From: Laguncularia racemosa
Taxonomy: Eukaryota > Streptophyta > Magnoliopsida > Myrtales > Combretaceae
Direction of reading: 5' to 3'
Length of the DNA: 64,000 nucleotides
Assembly: GCA_037954665.1 (NCBI GenBank)
Contig: JBBMOL010000101.1
Location: 1,736,001-1,800,000, forward strand
Shown here: one piece after another, positions 49,640-59,330 of the stretch
Position numbering within the stretch: position 1 is the first letter of the stretch
Layout of the letters: each line of letters opens with the position of its first letter
The notes under the pieces: model-generated
What the model was told of the DNA's origin: nothing
Seen by the model: only the letters and a program-made list of their open reading frames with translations
Database searches by the model: none
Made by a program: the position numbers and the translations under genes

Positions 49640-52600
49640 ACTTCATTGTAAAGAACTGATGCTTGGCTTTGGGAAGTAACTTTGTAAATATATCAGCTAC
49701 TTGTTCATTTGTGTTGCAAAATGTAAGTACAATTTTCCCATCAGCTACCAATTTTCGGAAAAGTGGTGTTGAACATCAATGTGTTTTGTTCTTCTGTGAA
49801 ATGCTGGATTTCTTGACATTGCAATTACTGATCTGTTGTCACAAAATATTTTCGTTGCCTTCGTTTGCTCATAATGAAAATCTGCAAGAAGTTTTCTAAT
49901 CTATAGGACTTGTCACGTTGTTGCCGTTGCTGTTGTGTACTCTGCTTCGGAGGATAATAATGCCACGGTTTCTTGCTTCTTTGAACTCCAAGTGACAGCA
50001 TCCGATCCAAAGCTGAACACACTACCAGAAGTACTCTTTCGATTGTCTAAACATCCTGCCCAATCACTATTAGAGAATCCAAACAAATCAAAATTATACA
50101 CCTTAGTATACCAAATGCCAGAGTTTACTGTTCCAGCTACATATCGAAGAATCCGTTTTGCTGCACCAAAATGTTGTTTCATAGGACTTTGCACAAATCT
50201 AGACACTACACTTACATAGAAAGCAATATTAGGTCTAGTATTTGTCAAATAATTCAAACCTCCAACTAGACTTCTAAACAATCTTGCATCTGTTTTTTCA
50301 ATTCCATCTTCCTGCTGCAATTTTTCATTTATATTCCTAGGTTTAGCCGAAACTTCACAATTACTCATCTTGAACCTCTTTAGAAGATCGGCAGCATACT
50401 TCTTTCGACATACAAAAATCCTATCCACACATTGCTTTACCTCAAGACCCAAGAAGTACTTCAACACCCCCAAGTCAGTCATCTCAAAATTTTCCATCAT
50501 ACTTAACTTAAATCTAGTAATCAAAGATTTCGAAGAACTCATATAAATCATATCATCCACATAGAGAAAAATCACTACAAAATCACCATTACCTTCATGC
50601 TTAAGATAAAGTGTAGGTTCATTCTCACTTCTTGTAAATTTATTCTTTTGGAAGAAAGCATCAATCTTGTTGTACCATGCACGGGGAGCTTGTTTTAGTC
50701 CATACAAAGCTTTCCTTAATTTGTAAACTTTATTTTCACATCCCTTTTTAACAAAGCCTTCAAGTTGTGAAACATAGACTTTTTCCTCTAAATCTCCATT
50801 TAAAAATGCAGACTTTACATCAAATTAATACATGGGTAGTTGAAATTGAGCCGCTAGTGCTAACATAATTCTAACAGTTTCAAAATGTGCAACCGGAGAA
50901 AATGTATCATCAAAATCAATACCTTGCTGTTGTGAGTAATCTTTTGCTACCAATCGAGCTTTGTGTTTTTGAATACTCCCATCAGCATTAAACTTGGTTT
51001 GAAATACCCACTTAAGCCCAATGATGTTTTCTCTTCAGGAACATCAACCAACTCCCATGTTGAGTTTTTCTCAATGGCTTCCATCTCATCAGCCATTGCA
51101 TCTTGCCATTTGGTCTTCGTTGTTGCCTCTTTAAAATAACCGGGATCCGATACATATAATGTAAGGTTACAAGACTCATAAGCTTCCCTTATTGATTTGA
51201 ACTTTCTTGGTGGTGACTCATTGGATGAACTAGATAGATGAGAATGAGAATCGTTTGAGTTTGTGCCGTTCCTTGTAGGAGTAAATTCTACAGAAGACAG
51301 ATTTCCACCCGATGCCGCATTTTCACTTGTTGATTCTGCAACATGAACTGGAATGACTGTTGTATCACTCTTACTCTAATTACATGTGCCTTCCTCATTG
51401 AATTGAACATCTTTACTTATGATAACTTTGCCACTTATAGGATTATATAAATGATAAGCTTTGGATTGCATACTATAGCCAATAAAAATGCATTTCTCCG
51501 ATTTATCATCAAGTTTAGTACGAGAATGCATCAATACATATGCCAAACATCCAAAGACTTTTAAGTGACTTATTCGAGGCTTCCTTCCTATCCATGCTTT
51601 ATATGGTGTGCGATTTATAACAGCCATTGTCGTACAGATGTTCAAGAGACATATTGCTATTGTAATAGCCTAGCACCAAAACTTATTTGGTATTCCCTTT
51701 GTTTTTAGCAAACTTCTAGCCATTTCAACCATCGTCTTGTTCTTCTGTTTGGCTACTCCATTTTGCTGTGGCGTATTTGGAGCTGTGAGTTCCCTACGAA
51801 TGCCTTGCTCTTTGCAAAAATTAGTGAAATCTATTGACAAAAATTCACCTCCCCGATCTATTCTAAGCACCTTTATACTTCTACCACTCTGTTTTTCCAC
51901 CAAAGCTTTAAATTTCGTAAAGTTCTCAAAAGCTTCTGATTTGAACTTTAAGAAGTAAACCTAGCTCATACGACTGTATTCATCTATCAGTAACAGAAAG
52001 TATCGACTTCCATCGAGCGACATAGTGTTCATTGGTCTACATAGATTAATGTGAATCAGATCAAGACAATCTAAAGCTTGCCATGACTTTCCAATTGGAA
52101 ATGGTCCCCTCCTCTATTTCCCATAAATACATCCTTCGCAAAATGCGAGTTCCCCTATTTTTGGCAGACCAACAACCATATCTTTTGCAATCAGAAACCT
52201 TAATCCATTAACATTTAAATGGCCATAATGTAAATGCCACAATTTGGCCTTATCATCTCCTTTGACAATGATGGCTCTACTTACATCATTTGACACATTA
52301 AGGGGAAACATACGATTTTATGTCATATGAATGACATATATGACTTGTCCTGATCTTTTATCACCGATGGCACAAGAATCACCATCAAATACAGTAGTAT
52401 AGCCACTAGACATTAATTGAACGACACTCAACAAATTATGAGCTAGACTAGGCACAAATTGCACATCACAAAGAAGCTTGATGTCACCTTGTACAGTTTT
52501 AATAGCAATTGTGCCTTTTCCTTCTACCTGAACTTGCTTGTCATCACCAAGTTGTACCACGCTCTTCTGAGACTCATCAAGTTCTTTAAACAAGGATTGT

Positions 52601-52713
52601 GAGTTTGTCATATGGTTCGAGCATCCACTATCAACAAACCAGACATCACGCATTGTATTAAGAATGTTTGATTGTGCCATAAACAACTTACTCTCATCTT
52701 CTACTCTCTCCAT
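49640..52713 (-). pseudogene. Copia pol pseudogene: protease, integrase, RT, RNase H
   Basis: Protease has the active-site VDSGCSNHM near 52630. Integrase has the zinc-binding H..H..CEGC (LWHLHYGHLN, near 52230) and the core IDRGGEF. The first catalytic Asp position reads HINL where the family has H(T)DL, so Asp is Asn. The catalytic Glu after NGVA reads AKQKNK instead of AERKNR, so it is lost. RT is the best part, one open frame of 264 codons (50707-49913) with YGLKQAPRAWY, the YVDD active site at 50563-50552, and RNase H starting near SSEAEY. In-frame stops lie between domains (for example near 51667 and 52317), and a further break lies near 51000-51375. Confidence 0.92.
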
Positions 52714-53579
52714 GAAATTTTCAACCTTCTGCCTATTCCCAAACTCAGCTTCTTTATGTTCGTACTTCTTGTAGTAATGGCATTGAATTGTACTTTTGAA
52801 CTAGCACCACTCACCATATTTTCCTTGACCTCTACTGCTTCCACGTCCACTACCACGAAATCCACCTTTGTTTTTACCTCTTCCTCTACTAATAAACTCT
52901 TCAATCTTTCCTCTGTAGTTAGACTCCCCCTTCACTTGAAAGGCCTTTTCATCACCCTTCTTAGTGGACCTATTTAGTCTATTTTCATGAGCTATAAGAG
53001 AACTCATTAGTTCGTCAAAAGTGTAGGTAGATAAGTCTTTAGACTCTTCAATTGCAGCAACAACATGATCAAAGCTTCTTGTTAAACTCCTCAGAACTTT
53101 ACTTACAATTGTCTCATTGCTTATTCCTCCACCATATGCCTTCATGTGGCTAACAATTTTGGACACTGTAGACAGATAGTTCGGCACGAATTCCTTTTCT
53201 TACATTGTCAACAATTCAAAGTTGTGACGAAGAGATTACAACTTTACTGAATTACCTTCTTATTACCTAAGTACTCTTACTTTAGTATTTCCCATGCTTC
53301 TTTAGACGTGTTGGCTACTGCGATTCGAGGAAAGATTTCGTCATCTAGAGCATGTTGAATGAAGAACAAAGCCTTTGCATCCTTCTTGCAATTTTCTCGC
53401 AGTTGTGCATCAGGTTCATCGGTTTGATGTGACTCTACATATCTATTATCTACAAAATCCCACAATTCTTGGGACTTCAATAGAGTCTTTATCTTTAAAC
53501 TCCAGAACTAATAGTTTTGTCTTTTGAAAATCAGAATCAAGGACTGTGAATTTCCACCTGCACCGTTGCTTGCTACCAT
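52714..53579 (-). pseudogene. Copia gag pseudogene
   Basis: An ATG at 53579 opens a sequence with the usual gag start (ASNGAGGNSQSL) and the KSQELWDFVDN block. The later parts are 'AWEIL', 'YLSTVSKIVSHMKAYGGGIS' and 'EESKDLSTYTFDELMSSLIA', before an Arg/Gly-rich stretch. The zinc knuckle near 52790-52735 keeps only part of its Cys/His set (CHYYKKYEH). A stop after the first block and at least two frame changes interrupt it. It is nonfunctional. Confidence 0.88.
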
Positions 53580-53682
53580 GTATATTTGTTTGTCTTTCCC
53601 TCACTTTTCTCTTTCTTTTCGTAGATAGAGGACCGAACCTAGAACAATCTTCTCTTTCTTTGATTAGCTTTTATACCAATTT

Positions 53683-53894
53683 TGTTGGCAAAATTTGAAT
53701 GTATGTGTACTGATGTAAATTTGTAAAGCAACCAAAAGATACGTTTTTATTCATATTTATATTATTTGATCAGTAATAAGAATGCCAAAAAATAAGGAAT
53801 ATTAATTTATAAACGAAAGGATAAACATAAATTTTAATAAACTCAAATATTTTTAAAAGTTTGCTGTACTAAATTTTGAAACACTTAATTAACA
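53683..53894 (-). repeat. Copia 5' LTR (right side on plus strand)
   Basis: At 212 bp it begins TGTTGGCAAAATTTG and ends TTAATTAACA. It is followed by CATTG, the target duplicate, and preceded on the plus strand by the primer-binding-site remnant. Confidence 0.95.
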
Positions 53895-54196
53895 CATTGT
53901 GGCTTCCAATCCTAAATACTGAAGACAATTTCAATATATCATACACTTCTTCCCCCGTTGCCTCGAGACAATCTTTGATTGGATCCCAATGATTTCGGAT
54001 TATCGATACCGCAGATGCTACAAAATTAATGAAAGCAGATAATCACCCAATTAAATTTATGAGACATAATTTCGTATTAGCTATTACATTATGCTGTACT
54101 GTGCATGCAAGCTTTCTTTAGTTGATAAGATTGCAGCTTAAACATTAAAAAACCTTAGGTGAACCGCAGAGTATCGTAAGGAACTCGATCTGACAT

Positions 54197-54720
54197 TCTT
54201 GATTATTACTGTTTGCTGTATGGAGTTGATTTTGGAAATTGGTAAATATGAAGAGCCAGTTGTTTTAAAATATGGCTCTTCTGTCGGTACGTGTAATACA
54301 TAGAGAGAGAGAGAGGGAGAGGGAGAGTGATCTTACGAAATTTCTGTCGAGTTGTTATTGTTTTCTGTAGTATGCAATAATACGTCTCGGTCTCGTACGT
54401 TCTAAACCTTTGACCGACCAAGTAAGACGTATTATTCAATCGTCCGGTTTAAACATGTTTGCCGAATAAAACCGGAAAGTACAGCGCGCATGTGTATGTG
54501 GTGCCAAAATGGATTGTGACGCTGGATCTGATGCAGTGGAAGAAGCCGAGGCGACTGTAGTTACGAGTCTCCTGCAACTGGCAATACAACGAGGCTATCA
54601 AAATGCCCGTGTAGATGGGACTTTTTATGTTTTTCTCTGGCAATGACGTTTTCCCTTTCCGATTATTTTTTTACTATTTATTAAAATTTTTGTTTTCGCT
54701 TCTCACAAGGATCCAATCAA
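54197..54720 (-). repeat. Duplication block gamma, copy 2 (upstream of copy B)
   Basis: It shares 'atatggctcttct', 'gaccgaccaagtaagacgta' and 'gccgaataaaac' with the regions upstream of copies A and D. A GA-rich microsatellite is at 54301-54327. The 'gaagccgaggcgactgtagtta...ggcaatacaacgaggc' stretch (54543-54596) recurs in altered form at 61232-61288. Confidence 0.7.
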
Positions 54721-54725
54721 AAGAT

Positions 54726-55288
54726 TAGCAGCATCTTCCCCAGCTAACTCTATTATCAGTTTGTTAATTCATTATTAACAAACTACAAGTCTTCATCCCA
54801 GAATTACACATGCAGAAGTGTTTGCTCAACTCCCTCAAGAAATATTGGCACTTCATCATCTTCATTAGATTTAAACCTCCTTCAAGAAAATGCAGCTAAT
54901 CAATGTTTTATGTTTTCTTTTTGTACTCCATAATTTAAAGGTAATTCAGTTTGATTTACAAGGCAAGGACTGATAGCTAGGTAAAGATGTTAGAACCCTG
55001 TCTTAATAATTTGCCTAAACATTGGTAGATAGAAGCATTTGATCGTTCTAAGTTGTAGAGCTCATTGGGAGGTCCAGATTGAAATATGCCTATTGTACAA
55101 CACAAAATGTTTGTTAAGTCCGTACTTTGTTATGACATTCAGTGCTAAAAGGACTTGGCAATATAACCCCCATTGCACAGGTACACATGTTTTTCAAAGA
55201 TCAATACATTGATTACATGTGTTAACAAAATTAGTTTGTGTGGCATTACTCTTTACAATGCAACGTTATCATCAACTACACATTATCA
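54726..55288 (-). repeat. Duplication blocks delta and beta, copy of C/D unit
   Basis: It matches 48724-49340 in the same order. It ends at 'actacacattatcat', after which similarity to copy A stops; the gene's exon 2 resumes only at about 57063. The region is the 3' side of copy D before it was separated by an insertion. Confidence 0.75.
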
Positions 55289-57062
55289 TTAGTGATGAGC
55301 CTAATTTTGAATTTTTATTTAATTTAACTTATATTAAATTCTATGTATGTAGTACAAGTTACTCGATAGTAAAATTAAGGAAAAAACTTATTTTTATTTT
55401 ATTTTCTAAAATTTGAAATTGTCACTAACCTAAATTGAAAAATAAATTGAGTTAATGTTAATTGAGTAAATTAACCTTATCTAGTTACTAATCTTAAATT
55501 TTTCAAAAAAATATTTTTTAGGAAAAAAAAACTAGAGATATTAGGCTTGAGGGTTTATCCTATTAAAACATAAATGATTACACTTATTATTTTTCAAGAA
55601 TTGAATTGAAGGTTTTATTTGAGTTCCATTCGTGATGATATATAAGAAAAATAACATTTCTCTTTATTATTATTATTTATTTGAAAAATTAATTTGGAAA
55701 ATAATTTTTTTTGCAATTTTTATGGTTGCCCATGGGTGCCTACGTATGCACTAATCAGAATCAAACCAACATAGTTCTATTTTTTTTTATAAAGCTTTAG
55801 TGTGCTAATTTGTTTTATTTATAAAAAACAAGTCAAGTTTACATTTATTACTATTTTAGTTTTAAAAAAGACCTTAATTTTTATTTACCATTTTTTTTAA
55901 ACTTAAAGAAATACCAATTTTGAAAAACACCAATTAAAGAATTTTATTTTTTGAAAACATTTTTCTAAGTGACAAAAATTATTTAATTTTTATTATTTCA
56001 ATATTTATAAAACCTGAATAAAAGTGTCAACATAAAAAGATTAACTAGGTAACCTAATTCATTTTAAGTGGCAATTACATAGCAACACTTAAAACCTACA
56101 CAATGGTTTCCACCTAAAAATTATGATATTATCCAAAAGACCAAAAATACTAAAAATACTATTTTGAAACAACTATGAATTTTTATGCAAATGCAATTTT
56201 CAAAATGGAACCTTGAGAAAAAAAAAAAGCGATTTTGAAAATCCTAATACGCTAACTATGCAGTACATAAACACGTAAATTATGCTATGCAATTATTTAA
56301 TTGAACATCTCAAAGACGATGACATACCTATTAACTCATTAAGCATGAATAATATAATAATTGTCAAGAAGTATATATAAAATGCACTCATTTGTCAAGT
56401 GTCATGTTAGTAGAGTATAATAATCTTACAAAATCACAGATAACTAGTCATATGATCACTCAAACATGGAAGACATGCAATTTGATCTAACACTATAAAT
56501 TGACCTCCAAGTGGATATGTGCAACGGTGAAGAAGATAGCGGCAATGAAGCTTTGTTGCGTGCTTCTAGCAGCTATCAAAGCATCATGATGTGTCGACCT
56601 AGCTGTTTGGAGGGTGAAGAACTCAGCGGTAGTGGTGGATTCTTCTCAAGTCATCTCTGCAGTGGTGGTTCAAGACGCACAACAATGGCTGAAACTTCCT
56701 TCTGCAATCTAAGTAATGTGTGAATAATTGAAGCAAAAGGTGGTCTTATGATCGTTGATGGTATGTGCAGGCAAGAACTTGGCTAACTGAGCCAAGAATT
56801 TTTCTCAATTTTTATTGAACAAAATATTTATTTAAGCCTATACCATATTTTAGGCAAAAAATTATTTAATGAAAATTGGATTTGGGTTTAACTTAATAGA
56901 CTAAATTTACATTCTAAATTCTGAAAATTAATATTTTATTTTATTTTATTTTTTTATCACTTTTTTTATTTCTATATAGATTTTATTAGTATTTTTTTTA
57001 AATTTTTTATCTTGGCCCATTTCTAATTAATTATCCTAAAAGGGCAAAAATGGGATTTCCAC
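55289..57062. other. About 1.8-kb insertion between the 3' flank and exon 2 of copy D
   Basis: Comparison with copy A, where 'acattatcatc' runs directly into the exon end, shows extra DNA here. The insert starts near 'gtgatgagcc' and ends '...tttccaca'. ATCA occurs at both borders as a possible short target duplication. Inside, near 55725-55750, is 'gttgcccatgggtgcctacg', a phrase I associate with plant repetitive elements. A 70-codon frame at 56511-56723 is Ser/Gly-rich without a known domain. The type of element is unresolved. Confidence 0.45.
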
Positions 57063-57181
57063 AATCAACATTGGCACTAATGTTGCTAGCTCCATTTTCA
57101 TCAGGTTGATCTGCATAGTTCCTTCGTATCTTGAATACTGAAGGTAATTTCAAACTATCACACACTCTATCCCATGTGGCC

Positions 57182-58547
57182 TTAAGAAATTTTTGACTCG
57201 ATCCCAAAAAGGGGGATGATTTCGATTATTGATACCACAAATGCTACCAATGTGATGAAGCAGATAATCACCCACTTGAATGGAAGGACTATAATGTAAC
57301 TAGCAAATAACAGGAAGAGAATATAGATTAAACTGGAAATAAGATAGTTGGTCATATGGTGAAAGTACTCTCCCCTAACCCTAGTACTTCGTATTGTCCA
57401 TAAATGAAAGCCATGAACTGCAACCAAAATTAGAAGAGCTGTTAAAATGTCTGCTTCCGCTATGATGAATTGTTTCAATCCGACAAGCAAAAGAAGCCAT
57501 TGGAGATGGGCTATGAAAGCCTTGCGATATTCCTCAAGAAATTGCTTGTCCTGCTCATCAACTTCTCTGTAGTGAACAAAAAGAAACCATTCTTATTGTG
57601 TAAACCATATTTGAAATGAAATTTTGAGAACATGTACTTATGATTTGGTTTAAATTTGGGCTTGATTCAAATCCATGCTAAACTAAACTAAAGCATACTT
57701 TGACATTTTATTTTGTAAATCAAACCACAAACCATAAACATGATTGAAATTGGCCATTTATTGAACTGTTTTTAGGTGATGAAAAAAAAAAGAAAGAAAG
57801 AAAAAATTGCATTTTTGGTTTAATTTCATTGAAACTAATTGATTTTTTCATGCATTGCAACCTATCAATCAAGTTCTTCAAAAAAAAAAAAAAAAGCTTT
57901 GCTTGGTGTAAAGTCTATGATTAATTCAGTTACCCATAGCTAGGCTTTTACCAAAATTCATTAGACCGTAAAAATTAACATAATTTTGATTATCTATTAC
58001 TTATGTTAGTTCCTTCACAAAACGTGAGGGTAAAACTATGTATTGGGCTATGAAGGAGCTTCCACACACCTGCTAGACCCCTAAAGTTCTTGAAATGAGC
58101 CTGCTTTGCATTGTATTTTTATAAATTATTCTAACTCCTAAAGTTCTTTAAATGAGCCTGCTTTCCATTGTATTTCTATAAATTATTCTAACTGACTTTA
58201 GAAGATGAACAACTTAACTAAAGTTAAATATCGGGTTATTTATAATATTAAACTGTGGTAGACTAGTTTTGGCTTGTACATTTTATTGATTTTTTTTTCC
58301 AATTTCTCTTCTAATTACAAGCATAAGATTAATTCTAATAAATCAATAATTTTTTTTTCATATGTTAAGCTCTCCACTTCAATTGAGGAGATGAAATCCC
58401 TATAAATTTGGATATATAAATCGGAAAATTTTTTTTTTAAAATTTATAAAATTGCAGCTTAAAAAATTAAAGGAAAAAAATGAAAAAAAAAATTACTAAC
58501 CCTTGAGGTGGAACTGGAGGAGTATTGAAAGGAACATGATCAGACAT
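57182..58547 (-). CDS. Unrecognised membrane protein, copy D (143 aa, two exons)
   Basis: I do not recognise the family. Exon 1 is 58547-58501 (MSDHVPFNTPPVPPQ) and ends at a GG/GTTAGT donor. Exon 2 is 57566-57182, starting after a TTCACTACAG acceptor. Phase matches exactly across the 934-bp intron, giving 143 aa. The N-terminus is Pro-rich and acidic (EVDEQDKQFLEE). Three hydrophobic segments follow, at about residues 50-70, 90-110 and 113-133, separated by a basic turn (RSTRVRGEYFHH) and PFKW. Compared with copy A, one A is missing just after VVSII, so the last 13 or so residues differ and the protein is shorter. Copy D may therefore be C-terminally truncated. It is the only copy with an open exon structure. 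Expression is unknown; it could still be a recent pseudogene. Confidence 0.55.
58080..58193. repeat. 57-bp tandem duplication in the intron of copy D
   Basis: Units 58080-58136 and 58137-58193 both begin 'cctaaagttct' and end 'attattctaact', with a few substitutions. Copy A lacks it, so it arose after the copies separated. Confidence 0.9.
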
Positions 58548-59330
58548 TCCTGATTATTTCCAGAATTAGGTGTAAATATTTTGGGAACGCTTCTTCTCTT
58601 GGTACGTAAGTTGATTTCCCTGTTAATACTTATATATTTATCTAGGAATATTTCATTGGGTGGATATTGATTATCGTACTATGCAATAATATGTCTTTCC
58701 GTTCTAAACTTCTGACCAAATAAGACGTATTATTCGACCATCCGTTTTTTTTTTTTTATCATCTTTGCCGTATAAAACTTCAAAGTACAACGTGCATGTA
58801 TGTGGTGCCAAAATGTCTACAAAAAAGCAATGTGGATGACCTTCTGGAGGAGACTATATCATATTATATTAAAAAGGGTTTAAAACGAAAGTGCATTTAA
58901 AACGATGGGGCCACCCTTCTTTCATAGCCACAAGTCACACATCTACTTTCGGAAGATTCGAGGAAAAGCAATCAAATGTGGTGTAGAAAGTATTAATTAG
59001 CCTTCTCCAGCTGATATCAACCCGGTCAAAATTAATTGTGATGCTTCTATCCCGGGAGAATTTTTAAATAATATTTTTATTTTTTAAATAATCACAAAAT
59101 ATAATTTCTAAAATATAATTCGTGAAATAAATTACAAAGCATTGACTTAAAATACACATTTAGTTGACTAAAATTGACTTGAAATGTGTAATGTCCTAAT
59201 GCAATTGGATGATCCTCTTTAGCCATACCATATCCTTCATTTATATTTTCTTCATCTTTCTCTTCGGGACTTTTCTCCTCAACACCCATTCTTATTTTGG
59301 TATCTGTTACAGTTTTCCTCCCAAGCACAC
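58548..59330 (-). repeat. Duplication blocks gamma and epsilon, copy D side
   Basis: Block gamma (58548-58930) resembles the upstream regions of copies A and B. Block epsilon (58970-59330) matches 62998-63610, sharing 'ttagccttctccag', 'tgatatcaac', 'gtgatgcttct' and 'tctgttacagttttc'. The minus frame at 59328-59092 (GRKTVTDTKIRMGVEE...) has a mutated counterpart at 63562-63430; I do not recognise the family. Confidence 0.75.

Larger units (their letters stand above)
49400..53894 (-). mobile_element. Ty1/copia LTR retrotransposon, complete structure (4.5 kb)
   Basis: TG at 49400 and CA at 53894 on the plus strand bound the element. CATTG is duplicated exactly on both sides (49395-49399 and 53895-53899). 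The LTRs are 49400-49608 and 53683-53894. The polypurine tract, AATCAAAGGGGAG on the minus strand, is at 49621-49609. A degenerate primer-binding site (TTGGTATAAAAGC, minus) is near 53680-53667. The coding order on the minus strand is gag, protease, integrase, RT, RNase H, which is diagnostic of Ty1/copia. A hand comparison of the LTRs shows about 16 substitutions in 209 bp plus a few indels. Stops and shifts break the polyprotein. It lies inside copy B of the membrane-protein family. Confidence 0.96.
48961..54196 (-). pseudogene. Membrane-protein family copy B, split by a copia element
   Basis: The parts are: block beta at 48961-49340; the end of exon 2 from about 49360 to 49399, continuing at 53895 to about 54080; and an exon 1-like start at 54196 (MSDRVPYDT). 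Compared with copy D the exon 1 end is altered by small deletions and hits a stop. Most of the exon 2 membrane region and the intron are missing (deletion between about 54080 and 54140). The copia element at 49400-53894 sits in what was the 3' part of exon 2, between two CATTG copies. It cannot encode the family protein. Confidence 0.75.

Noticed and set aside
56511..56723. 70-codon Ser/Gly-rich plus frame
   Set aside because: It lies inside an insertion of unknown type, with no recognisable domain or conserved partner.
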